DNA of 64,000 nt, taken from the NCBI RefSeq assembly GCF_009687865.1, contig NZ_BLAE01000011.1, positions 146,774 to 210,773 of the forward strand. The letters are read 5' to 3'. The position numbers were made by a program, and so were the translations under genes. Below the pieces are notes generated by a model. The model did no database searches and was not told the origin of the DNA. It saw only the letters and a list, made by a program, of their open reading frames with translations. Position 1 is the stretch's first letter; each line of letters opens with the position of its first letter. Source of the stretch: Acrocarpospora macrocephala. GTDB taxonomy: Bacteria; Actinomycetota; Actinomycetes; Streptosporangiales; Streptosporangiaceae. Positions 8,869-16,932 of the stretch are shown one piece after another.

Positions 8869-9993
8869 ATGGAGGGTATGACCAATGTGGTGAAGGAGGT
8901 TCAGTTCTCCGCGCCGCCGGAGCCGCTGGCGATGAAGGTGTGGATCGATGACAGCGACAGCCCGGCCGATGTGATCGACGCGCTGGCGTTGTCGCCGTTC
9001 GCCACGGGGGAGCAGCCCTGGGCCCGGACGGTCACGATTGACCGGATCCGCGTGGACGCGCCGCTGACGGCTTCGCGTGGGCGGTTGCTGCGGTCGGCGT
9101 CGGCCGTGGACGGGCCGGACGCCCGGCTGTACGGGGGCGAGGGGTGGACGCTGCGGGTGGTGCGGTTCACCAACCAGTCGGCGACGATCGCGGTGACGGC
9201 GGTCAGCGAGGAACTCGCGGTGGCGATCGTGGACGAGGTCGTCAAGGACGCCGAGGAGGAGGCGCCGAAGGACGCGGACGTGGTGTCCATGGGGTTCTGG
9301 TGGATGAGCGAGCACGGGCGCCGCCGGTCGGGGAAGAAGATCACGACGTCGCCGTGGGACACCGTACGGGCGAATTATCCGCGGGCCGCCACCGGGCGGC
9401 TCGACCAGCTGATGGCGACGCGCCCGGACGACGTGAACGGCCGGCTGCTGCTGTTGCACGGCCCGCCGGGGACGGGCAAGACGACGCTGCTGCGCACGCT
9501 GGCCCGGGAGTGGGCCACCTGGTGCCAGGTCGACTGCGTGCTGGACCCGGAGCGGCTGTTCAACGATCCCGGCTACCTGATGGAGGTCGCGGTCGGCTGC
9601 GAGTGCCCGGATCACGGGGAGGGCAAGTGGCGGCTGCTGGTGCTGGAGGACTGTGACGAGCTGATCCACGCCGAGGCCAAGGCGTCCACGGGACAGGGCC
9701 TGTCGCGGCTGCTCAACCTCACCGACGGCCTGCTCGGCCAGGGGCGTGACGTGCTGGTGGCGATCACCACGAACGAGGATCTGGCCCGGCTGCACCCCGC
9801 CGTGGTCCGGCCGGGCCGCTGCCTGGCCCAGATCGAGGTGGGACGGATGGACAGCGAGGAGGCGACGGCCTGGCTGGGCACCAGCGAGGGCATCGGCCCG
9901 GCGGGGGCGACGCTGGCCGAGCTGTTCGCGCTACGTTCTGGCCGCGCGCCCATCGAGCCGGAGCCGGTCGGCGGCATCGGCCTGTACCTCTAG
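8869..9993 (+). CDS. AAA-family ATPase, DUF5925-type
   Basis: The protein of about 374 residues has an N-terminal actinobacterial region (about 1-165) resembling what databases call DUF5925. An AAA domain follows, with Walker A G-P-P-G-T-G-K-T near 198-205, Walker B R-L-L-V-L-E-D-C-D-E-L, an asparagine sensor in I-T-T-N-E-D, and a C-terminal V-V-R-P-G-R arginine-finger segment. It is probably an ATP-driven remodelling factor of unknown substrate. The ATGs at 8869 and 8878 are both possible; the first has GTGAGG upstream. The last 63 bp overlap the convergent hydrolase gene. It follows the NACHT gene closely, but a functional link is unproven. Confidence 0.83.
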   Translation: MEGMTNVVKEVQFSAPPEPLAMKVWIDDSDSPADVIDALALSPFATGEQPWARTVTIDRIRVDAPLTASRGRLLRSASAVDGPDARLYGGEGWTLRVVRFTNQSATIAVTAVSEELAVAIVDEVVKDAEEEAPKDADVVSMGFWWMSEHGRRRSGKKITTSPWDTVRANYPRAATGRLDQLMATRPDDVNGRLLLLHGPPGTGKTTLLRTLAREWATWCQVDCVLDPERLFNDPGYLMEVAVGCECPDHGEGKWRLLVLEDCDELIHAEAKASTGQGLSRLLNLTDGLLGQGRDVLVAITTNEDLARLHPAVVRPGRCLAQIEVGRMDSEEATAWLGTSEGIGPAGATLAELFALRSGRAPIEPEPVGGIGLYL

Positions 9994-11031
9994 CAGGTAG
10001 GACGCGACCTCGGGAACCTGGTCTACGGCCAGGTTCCCGTCGTCGCGCACCCGCCCGATCTGTTCCCTTTCGATGGCCCGGCTCCACGGGAAGCCGGGCG
10101 GCAGCCTGGACCCGGCCAGGTAGACGTTCCCGAACATGATCGCGGGTACGGCGGCGACGGCCTGCCCGAGCACGCGCGCGCCGTCGCCGTGCCCGGCGAA
10201 GTGGATGGCGCCGTGCCGGTGGCGGGCGTAGACCTGGCCGTACTCGTCGAGGAAGGCGCGCGCGGGCACGGTCCTGACGTCGGCCCGCCCGGCCAGGGCC
10301 TGCCGCAGGGCCTGCCAGGTCCGGTCGCGGGAGCGGCTCAGGAACACCACCGTCCTGGGTTCGACGGTCAGCAGCGGCGTCGTCGGCCGGACCGGACCGG
10401 CGACCGCCGCCCAGAGCAGCCGGTGGCTGCGCGGCAGCGTGTGGTGTTCGGCGCCGGGGACGGTGACGTGCCGCGCGTTGCCGAACTGCTCGACGTCCAG
10501 GCTGTCGTCCCGGGTGACCACGGTGTCGAGGGTGCCGAGCAACTGGACGACCTGGATCCGGTCGCCGGCCCGGTCGAAGTGGTCCAGCCACCGCAGCCGC
10601 AGATCCGTCAGGTACGGCGCCCCGCGCCGCAACTCCGCCATGGTCCGGCCGGTGAACGACAGCCGGCGCGCCTCGACGCCCCGGTTCGGGGCCGCCAGCA
10701 GCACCATCCGGCTCACCCGCTGGGCCCAGGCCTTCATCTCCCTGCTGTCGTCGTCTCCCTGGGCGATCAGGTACGCGTGCCGGAGCAGCAGCCCGCCCAC
10801 GCTATGCCCGACCAGGATGATCCGCCCGAGTCCCCCCATCTCCGCCCACACACCGGCGATCCACGCGCTCAGCTCCCGGGCGAGCGCGGCCGCGGAACGG
10901 TTGCTCCACGGCCGGACCCGGACCGGGGACACCTCGGCCCGCCACGACTCCCCCAGGTCCGCGGCCAGCCGGGCGGCCGGTGAAGGGTCGCCGTCCAGGC
11001 CGGGGACGTACACGAGCAGGTTGTCTCCCAT
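9931..11031 (-). CDS. Alpha/beta hydrolase (lipase/PGAP1-like N-terminal half)
   Basis: The 366-residue protein has a nucleophile elbow G-H-S-V-G-G near residue 85 and an oxyanion-type segment V-Y-V-P-G-L-D at the start, which fits a cytoplasmic alpha/beta hydrolase acting on an ester or lipid. The second half (about 220-366) contains H-F-A-G-H-G-D-G and is less typical, so it may be a separate substrate or partner domain. The start is taken as ATG 11029-11031, because the upstream residues look non-coding. It converges on the AAA gene with a 63-bp overlap. No signal peptide is seen. Confidence 0.75.
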   Translation of the reverse strand: MGDNLLVYVPGLDGDPSPAARLAADLGESWRAEVSPVRVRPWSNRSAAALARELSAWIAGVWAEMGGLGRIILVGHSVGGLLLRHAYLIAQGDDDSREMKAWAQRVSRMVLLAAPNRGVEARRLSFTGRTMAELRRGAPYLTDLRLRWLDHFDRAGDRIQVVQLLGTLDTVVTRDDSLDVEQFGNARHVTVPGAEHHTLPRSHRLLWAAVAGPVRPTTPLLTVEPRTVVFLSRSRDRTWQALRQALAGRADVRTVPARAFLDEYGQVYARHRHGAIHFAGHGDGARVLGQAVAAVPAIMFGNVYLAGSRLPPGFPWSRAIEREQIGRVRDDGNLAVDQVPEVASYLLEVQADAADRLRLDGRAART

Positions 11032-11080
11032 GCCGGCAGCCTGGCCCGGCCAGGCCACCGGCACATGAGTACACCCCTAC

Positions 11081-11890
11081 CTAAAACGTGACGAGCGGGT
11101 CGCCCACGAAGTCGGCGATGAAGTTGACGAAGAAGAAGCCGAAGAAGAGGAAGTTGAGCACCAGGATCAGGTGGTGGTACCAGCGCGGCCGGGCCGCCTT
11201 CGGCAGCCTGCTGTTGAGGTACATCAGCAGGAACGGGTAGATGAGCGCGCCCAGGTTGGACATGTTGGCCGACCACTGCACCAGGCTGACCGGCAGCGCC
11301 AGGTGCAGCACCACGGCGATGATCACGAGCAGGACCAGCATGAACGGGTAGTAGAAGCGGCGCGGGTCGCCCTCGATGAGGGTGCGCAGGCGGGTGCTGG
11401 TGCCGTGGGCGGCGTCGGTGGTGACCCGGACCATGGCCTCGAAGATCCCCAGCTGGGTGGAGAACAGGATGAGCACGCCGAGGATGAGGATCAGGTAGAA
11501 CATGCCCCGGCCGTACTCGTCGCCGAGGGCCGCCGCCACGAACGTGGGCACGTTCCTCGTCGTCGGGGAAGGTCACGCCGCTGGCCGAACCTCGCCGTGC
11601 ACCAGCGCGTACACGCCCTGGCCCGCGGAGGTCTGCAGCAGGGCCGAGATGGTGATCACCCAGCCGACGCCGATGAAGCCGTACTGGCCGACGGCCTGCG
11701 GGCCGAGCAGCCACTCGCCGCTGCCGATGGAGATGCCGAGCGCGATCAGGCTCGGGCCGACGGCGAACTTGATCAGTTCCTTCGGCCCGATCCGGGAGAC
11801 CTTGAACACCTCCTCCGGGGTGGGCAGGTCGGTGACGGCCAGATCCGGACGGCTGACGCCTAGGGGACGGGTCGAGGAGACTTCGGTCAT
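11081..11890 (-). pseudogene. Nramp-family divalent metal transporter, disrupted and internally deleted
   Basis: Two frames together encode pieces of an Nramp-type Mn2+/Fe2+ permease. The first (11573-11890) has the N-terminus with K-F-A-V-G-P-S-L-I-A-L-G and I-G-S-G-E-W, covering the first helices. The second (11081-11551) gives the last helices, ending F-V-G-D-P-L-V-T-F. The join at about 11551-11585 is out of frame. The total is about 260 residues against the usual 400-500, so the middle helices are missing. A frameshift alone cannot explain this; a deletion happened too. The product should be non-functional unless the assembly is wrong here. Confidence 0.75.
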
Positions 11891-12038
11891 GGGGCGCCTT
11901 CCTTCTCGCGCGGCCCCCCGAGGTCAACTTCGAGCCTTACTCCAACTCCTCACACCGGCAAGACCCATTTGTGAACCACCGTTCGTCCATGATCCGACAC
12001 GATGGGACGGAGAACCCACGACTCATGGACAGGGCACG

Positions 12039-13331
12039 ATGACCGAGGTAGCCGAGATCTGCTCGCAGTTGATCCGCATCGACACCACCAACCCCGGCCC
12101 GGGCGAACGCCTCGCCGCCGAACACGTGGCCGGCCTGCTCGCCGAGGCGGGCATCGAGCCGGTGCTGATCGAGTCGGCCCCCCGCCGGACCAGCGTGGTC
12201 GCCCGCGTTCCCGGCGACTCCCCCGACGCGCTGCTCGTCCATGGGCACCTGGACGTGGTCCCCGCCGACCCGGCCGAATGGAAACGCCACCCGTTCTCCG
12301 GCGAGATCGACGGCGGCTGCGTGCACGGCCGGGGCGCGGTCGACATGAAGGGCAGCCTGGCGATGACCCTGACCCTGGTCCGCGACTGGGCCAGGCGCGG
12401 CGTGCGCCCCCGCCGCGACCTGATCCTCGCCTTCCTCGCCGACGAGGAGTCCACCGGCGCGTACGGCTCCCGCTACGCCGTCGAGAACCATCGCGAGCTC
12501 TTCGACGGCTGCACGGAGGCGATCAGCGAGTCGGGAGGCTTCACCATCACCGCCGAGGGGGCCAGGATCTACCCGGTGGCAGTCGCTGAGCGCGGCACCG
12601 CGTGGATGAAGTTCACCGCGCGTGGCGTGGCCGGCCACGGCTCCAAACCGCCCGTCGACAACCCGGTGGCCGAACTGGCCCGGGCGCTGACCCGCCTGGC
12701 CGACTACACCTGGCCCATCCACCTCACCCCGGAGGTGGCCGCCCTGATCGAGGGACTGGCGGAGGCGCTCGGCACCCCGATCGACCTCAACGCCCTGGAC
12801 GCCGAGATCCGCCACCTTCCGCCGGCGGCTTCCGCGCTGTTCAAGGGTGTGATCCGCAATTCGGCCAACCCGACCATGCTCCGCGCGGGGGACAAGGTGA
12901 ACTCGATCCCCGGCAAGGCGGAGGCGCACGTGGACGGGCGGTTCCTGCCCGGCTCGCAGCAGGAGTATCTGGACACGATCGACCGGCTGATGGGGCCGAA
13001 GATCACCCGGGAGTTCCTGAATCTGGAGGAGGCGCCGTCGGCGCCCGTGCACGGGCTGTTCGACGAGCTCTGCGCGGCGCTGCGGCGGGAGGATCCGCGG
13101 GCGCGTCCGGTTCCTTATGTGATGAGCGGCGGGACGGACGCGAAATCCTTCGCCCGGATCGGAATCCGCGGCTATGGGTTCACGCCGCTGCTGCTGCCGC
13201 CGGAACTCGACTACTTCGGCATGTTCCACGGGGTCGACGAACGGGTTCCGGTGGCGGGACTCGAATTCGGGGTCAAAGTCCTGGATAACCTGCTGGGTCC
13301 AGAGGCCGGCGTTTCCGGCGACCTTGGCTGA
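12039..13331 (+). CDS. M20-family metallopeptidase (ArgE/DapE/CPG2-like)
   Basis: The 430-residue dizinc hydrolase has the M20 ligands in order: H70 in V-H-G-H-L-D-V-V-P, bridging D102 in G-R-G-A-V-D-M-K-G, the base/ligand pair E136-E137 in A-D-E-E-S-T, and the C-terminal His in M-F-H-G-V-D-E-R. It removes an N-acyl or C-terminal residue from a small peptide or amino-acid conjugate; the substrate is not evident. The start ATG 12039 follows GGACAGGG. It is monocistronic: a strong hairpin terminator lies 34 bp after the stop and separates it from the FxSxx operon. Confidence 0.88.
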   Translation: MTEVAEICSQLIRIDTTNPGPGERLAAEHVAGLLAEAGIEPVLIESAPRRTSVVARVPGDSPDALLVHGHLDVVPADPAEWKRHPFSGEIDGGCVHGRGAVDMKGSLAMTLTLVRDWARRGVRPRRDLILAFLADEESTGAYGSRYAVENHRELFDGCTEAISESGGFTITAEGARIYPVAVAERGTAWMKFTARGVAGHGSKPPVDNPVAELARALTRLADYTWPIHLTPEVAALIEGLAEALGTPIDLNALDAEIRHLPPAASALFKGVIRNSANPTMLRAGDKVNSIPGKAEAHVDGRFLPGSQQEYLDTIDRLMGPKITREFLNLEEAPSAPVHGLFDELCAALRREDPRARPVPYVMSGGTDAKSFARIGIRGYGFTPLLLPPELDYFGMFHGVDERVPVAGLEFGVKVLDNLLGPEAGVSGDLG

Positions 13332-13364
13332 CTACACTCCGGGCCGGCCGCCTTCCTTTGACAC

Positions 13365-13386
13365 GGCGCCGGTAACGTCCGGCGCC
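13365..13386 (+). terminator. Hairpin after the M20 peptidase gene
   Basis: There is a perfect 8-bp inverted repeat GGCGCCGG / CCGGCGCC with loop TAACGT, followed by an AT-rich run (ATTATTGG). It fits an intrinsic terminator for the upstream peptidase gene and insulates the next operon. Confidence 0.65.
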
Positions 13387-13622
13387 ATTATTGGATAAAT
13401 AAACGATTAGCCTCGCTTAATATTATTCCAATAGCCGCACAGGACATACACCGAAAAAGGGCAAACCGTACACCGCGTAACAAAGAGTTAGCTAAGGTCG
13501 GTAAACACAAGCCCCCAACGGGCTCGATCAACTGATAGCATCGCCGTTCAAGACTAGCCTGTTGCGCCGTCATGGCGGCGGGCGTTCCGGCACGTCATAG
13601 CCGATGAAAGGGTTCAGGAGCG
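13387..13622 (+). promoter_or_regulatory. AT-rich leader/promoter region of the FxSxx operon
   Basis: This 236-bp stretch is clearly more AT-rich than its surroundings, especially 13387-13480, and carries no gene. It is the only plausible place for the promoter of the precursor-maturase operon. I could not fix a -35/-10 pair with confidence. An AGGAG at 13616-13620 lies just ahead of the precursor start. Confidence 0.5.
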
Positions 13623-13778
13623 ATGGAAAGTCAACACGGCGAGCTCGCCTCGAACATCTCGGACAACCGGGGGGTCTCGCTTGCACAATTGCAGCTGGAC
13701 CCTCTCACACTACAGCGGGTCAAAAGCGAGTCTACCGGACCGACGGTCAAAGTGGCAGCGTTTCAGTCTTCAATTTAG
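13623..13778 (+). CDS. fxsA: FxSxx-COOH RiPP precursor peptide
   Basis: This is a 51-residue peptide whose carboxyl end reads A-A-F47-Q48-S49-S50-I51, exactly the F-x-S-x-x-COOH signature of this RiPP family. The 46 preceding residues act as leader; S-L-A-Q-L-Q-L-D-P (19-27) is the likely recognition segment. By family knowledge, the maturase makes a three-residue cyclophane joining the Phe ring to the side chain of the Ser two residues later, here F47 and S49. The start is ATG 13623, with AGGAG unusually close (2 nt). The maturase gene starts 14 bp after the stop. Confidence 0.88.
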   Translation: MESQHGELASNISDNRGVSLAQLQLDPLTLQRVKSESTGPTVKVAAFQSSI

Positions 13779-13792
13779 CTGGGGCGGACAGA

Positions 13793-16087
13793 ATGACCGG
13801 ACGCACCATACCACTGGATCAATTCGTAATTAAGGTTCATAGTCGATGCGATCTGGCCTGCGACCATTGCTACGTTTATGAGCATGCGGATCAGAGCTGG
13901 CAAAGACGTCCAGTGGTCGTTAGTCCGGACACCTGTGCACGGGTAGCCGCGCGTATCGCCGAGCACGCGACTCGCCATCGCCTGCCCAGGATCGATGTGA
14001 TCCTGCACGGTGGCGAGCCGCTGCTGGCCGGGCCCCGCCGCCTGGACGACATCCTCACCACGTTACGCGGCGCGCTGGAAGGCGTCACCGAGGCCACTTT
14101 CAAGGTCCACACCAATGGCGTGCTGCTGAACCAGGCATACCTGGATGTCTTCGGCAAGCACCGCGTCAGCGTCGGCGTCTCGCTGGACGGCGATCGCGCG
14201 GCGAACGACCGGCACCGCCGGTATGCCAACGGCAACAGCTCGTTCGACAAGGTCATCCGCGGCATCCGGCTGCTGCGCAACCGGCCGGAACTGTATAGCG
14301 GCCTGCTCTGCACGATCGACGTGGCCAACGACCCGATCACCGTCTACGAGGCCCTGGCCGAGCTGGACCCGCCCAGGATCGACTTCCTGCTCCCCCACGC
14401 CACCTGGGAGGAGCCCCCGCCGCGACCGTCGCCGGTGGCGTACGCCGACTGGCTGATCAAGATCTTCGACCGCTGGGAACAGGACGGGCGCCCGTTCGGC
14501 ATCCGGCTGTTCGACTCCGTGATCGCGACCATGTACGGCCGTCCCAGCATGACCGAGGCGATAGGCCTGGAGCCGAGCACCCTCGTCGTCATCGACACCG
14601 ACGGCTCCTACGAGCAGCTGGACTCGCTGAAGGTCGCCTTCGACGGCGCGCCCGCGACCGGCTTCGACGTCTTCAACGACTCGCTGGACGAGGTCGCTCG
14701 GCACCCCGGCGTCCAGGCCCGGCAGCGCGGCCTGGCGGGGCTGGCCGAGAAGTGCCAGCAGTGTCCGGTCGTGAGTTCCTGCGGCGGGGGCCTCTACCCG
14801 CATCGGTTCCACGCCGGGTCCTTCCTGAATCCGAGCGTCTACTGCGACGATCTGCTCAAGCTCATCACCCACATCAAGGAGAGCGTCGCGATGAGCCATC
14901 ACTCACTGACGGCCGCCACCCTCGACCTGCTCGCAAGCGGATTCGGCGGCGAACGGGAGATCCAGCATCTGGCCGAGGCCCAGAACAGCCTGCGCCGGTC
15001 GCTGGCCACGGCGGTCAGGGAAAGTGCTCCAGACAGCTGGGCCGCTTTGGTCGAACTGGACGAGCGGGCACCCGCCGCCGTCGCCAAGGTGCTCGCCCAC
15101 CCGTACGTCCGGGTCTGGGCGGTGGACCGGCTGGATGGCAAGAACAGCCCCGACTACCTCGGCAACATCGCCGCCGCCGCGGCCAGTGCGAGTGGCTCGT
15201 TCACCGGTTCTTTCACCGCCGAGGTGAGCGATGGAGCGGTCCACCTGCCCGGCGTGGGCACGTTCCGCGGCGCGCTGCGCGGCCCGACCGCCACGGTCTC
15301 GGTGACCGGCGGGGCGGTCGACGTCCCGGGGGCGAGAGGCGAATGGGAACCGGTCAGGTTCCTCGACGACGAGCGCCGCGTGCTGCTGGAGGACTGCGAC
15401 CCCTACCGCAGCTGCCACCAGTGGCCGTCCGCCGCCCGGCTGTCCGACGCCGAGTTCGCCGCCTGGCGTGAGCGGTACGCCGCCGCCTGGGAGTTCATCA
15501 CCACCCACCTGCCGGAGTACGCTCCGGGCCTGCGCGCCGGACTGACCGCCCTGATGCCGCTGGCCCCGGCGGCGGACGGCCGGGACGTCAGTTCGACCGC
15601 GCGGCACGCCTTCGGCGCGGTCGCCGCGGCCCTGCCCCACGACGCCGCCACCATGGCCCTGCTCATCGTGCACGAGTTCCAGCACGTGAAGCTGGGCGCC
15701 ATCCTGGACATGTTCGACCTGTACGACGAGCACGAGACCGGCCTCTTCTACGCGCCCTGGCGAGACGACCCCCGCCCGATCGAAGGGCTCCTGCAGGGCA
15801 CCTACGCCCACCTCGCGGTCACCGACTTCTGGCGGCGGTACCGGCATGTCTCCAGCGACCCCGCGACTGCTCACCGGCACTTCGCCCAGTGGCGGGAGCA
15901 CACCGCCACCGCCATCGAGACGCTGGCGGACAGCGGGGCCCTCACCGAGCTGGGCGCGCGGTTCACCGCCCGGATGCGCGAGACGGCCGCCCCCTGGCTC
16001 GCCGAGGAGGTTCCCGCCGAGGCGCTGGCCGCCGCCCGGGAATCCGCGCGGCGCCACCGGGAGGCGTACGAAGCCCGGACTCGATGA
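13793..16087 (+). CDS. fxsB: FxsB-type radical SAM/SPASM cyclophane maturase fused to a HEXXH domain
   Basis: The 764-residue fusion has an N-terminal radical SAM part that binds its 4Fe-4S cluster through C19, C23 and C26 (C-D-L-A-C-D-H-C). A SPASM-type region with C-Q-Q-C-P and S-S-C-G-G-G lies near residue 321. From about 360 onward the protein resembles the HEXXH-type peptide beta-hydroxylase family, with H-E-F-Q-H near 624 and the downstream A-P-W-R-D-D-P-R-P and L-Q-G-T-Y-A-H segments. I recall that some such fusions are classed as having an inactive hydroxylase part; here the HEXXH motif is intact. It should crosslink the C-terminal Phe-x-Ser of the precursor 14 bp upstream. Confidence 0.92.
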   Translation: MTGRTIPLDQFVIKVHSRCDLACDHCYVYEHADQSWQRRPVVVSPDTCARVAARIAEHATRHRLPRIDVILHGGEPLLAGPRRLDDILTTLRGALEGVTEATFKVHTNGVLLNQAYLDVFGKHRVSVGVSLDGDRAANDRHRRYANGNSSFDKVIRGIRLLRNRPELYSGLLCTIDVANDPITVYEALAELDPPRIDFLLPHATWEEPPPRPSPVAYADWLIKIFDRWEQDGRPFGIRLFDSVIATMYGRPSMTEAIGLEPSTLVVIDTDGSYEQLDSLKVAFDGAPATGFDVFNDSLDEVARHPGVQARQRGLAGLAEKCQQCPVVSSCGGGLYPHRFHAGSFLNPSVYCDDLLKLITHIKESVAMSHHSLTAATLDLLASGFGGEREIQHLAEAQNSLRRSLATAVRESAPDSWAALVELDERAPAAVAKVLAHPYVRVWAVDRLDGKNSPDYLGNIAAAAASASGSFTGSFTAEVSDGAVHLPGVGTFRGALRGPTATVSVTGGAVDVPGARGEWEPVRFLDDERRVLLEDCDPYRSCHQWPSAARLSDAEFAAWRERYAAAWEFITTHLPEYAPGLRAGLTALMPLAPAADGRDVSSTARHAFGAVAAALPHDAATMALLIVHEFQHVKLGAILDMFDLYDEHETGLFYAPWRDDPRPIEGLLQGTYAHLAVTDFWRRYRHVSSDPATAHRHFAQWREHTATAIETLADSGALTELGARFTARMRETAAPWLAEEVPAEALAAARESARRHREAYEARTR

Positions 16088-16863
16088 CAGCGTTGCGAGC
16101 CGGGCTGCGCGCGCTCGGCCTGCGCGCGGGACAGACCGTGCTCGTACACGCGTCACTGCGCCGCCTGGGTCCCGTCCCCGGCGGCGCGGCCGCGGTGGTG
16201 GCGGCACTGCGCGGGGTGCTGGGGCCGGACGGCACGCTGGTGGCCCCCGCGTTCACCACCAACAACTCCGACACCTCGCCGGGCTTCCGGGAGGCCACCG
16301 CGAGCATGACGGCGGCCGAGACCGACGCGTTCCGGCGGTCGATGCCCGCCTTCGATCCCGCCACGACGCCGCCCTGGCGGATGGGCCGGATCGCCGAGGA
16401 GATCTGGGCACTGCCTGGAACGCTCCGCAGCGGCCACGCGCAGACCTCCTACAGCGCGATCGGCCCGCTGGCGGCGAAGCTGACCGACGCGCACGCGCCG
16501 GACTGCCATCACGGCGAACGTTCCCCGCTGGCCCGGCTCTACGACGCCGGCGCGCACGTCCTGCTGCTCGGGGTCGGTTTCGAGGTGTGCACCGCGTTCC
16601 ATCTCGCCGAATACCGGCACCGGCCCGACCCGCCCACCCGCCTCTATCGTTGCGTGACAGACGACGGCGAAGGCCCTCGATGGCGGGAATACCGGGATGT
16701 CGCCCTGCACGATGGCGACTTCGCGGCGCTTGGCGCGGCTTTCACCGCGACCGGAAGCACCAGAATGGGCCTGATCGGACGTGGCAGTTCCCACTTCTTT
16801 CCATTAACCACCGCCGTGGATTTCGCGATCACCTGGATGCGCCGGCACCGCGCGCCGGAATAA
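16084..16863 (+). CDS. AAC(3)-family N-acetyltransferase in the FxSxx operon
   Basis: The 259-residue protein has the fold and motifs of the aminoglycoside 3-N-acetyltransferase family: V-L-V-H-A-S-L-R-R-L-G at the start, L-G-P-D-G-T-L-V-A-P-A-F-T, and the C-terminal G-V-G-F-E-V-C-T-A-F-H-L-A-E. It uses acetyl-CoA to acylate an amine. Its ATG overlaps the fxsB stop (ATGA), so it is translated with the maturase. That context argues for a role in tailoring or inactivating the RiPP product rather than antibiotic resistance, but this is inference. A hairpin separates it from fxsC. Confidence 0.88.
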   Translation: MTALRAGLRALGLRAGQTVLVHASLRRLGPVPGGAAAVVAALRGVLGPDGTLVAPAFTTNNSDTSPGFREATASMTAAETDAFRRSMPAFDPATTPPWRMGRIAEEIWALPGTLRSGHAQTSYSAIGPLAAKLTDAHAPDCHHGERSPLARLYDAGAHVLLLGVGFEVCTAFHLAEYRHRPDPPTRLYRCVTDDGEGPRWREYRDVALHDGDFAALGAAFTATGSTRMGLIGRGSSHFFPLTTAVDFAITWMRRHRAPE

Positions 16864-16893
16864 TCAGGCCGATCTGGTCCCCCCGGACCGCCC

Positions 16894-16924
16894 CTTCTGT
16901 GTTTCCATAAGGGAAACCCAGAAG
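16894..16924 (+). promoter_or_regulatory. Intercistronic hairpin abutting the fxsC ribosome-binding site
   Basis: The arms CTTCTGTGTTTCC (16894-16906) and GGAAACCCAGAAG (16912-16924) form a 13-bp stem with one mismatch and a 5-nt loop. The 3' arm runs into the Shine-Dalgarno sequence (AGGGAGG, 16923-16929) of fxsC. It could lower readthrough or ribosome access to fxsC-fxsT relative to the precursor and maturase, or act as an RNA-processing site. Confidence 0.55.
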
Positions 16925-16932
16925 GGAGGCGG

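Noticed and set aside
11540-11600. Programmed frameshift in the Nramp gene
   Set aside because: About 40 percent of the protein is missing between the two parts; a frameshift alone would not restore it.
16084-16863. Aminoglycoside resistance gene
   Set aside because: The AAC(3) fold is clear, but its overlap with the RiPP maturase makes a resistance role less likely than peptide tailoring; no substrate can be read.
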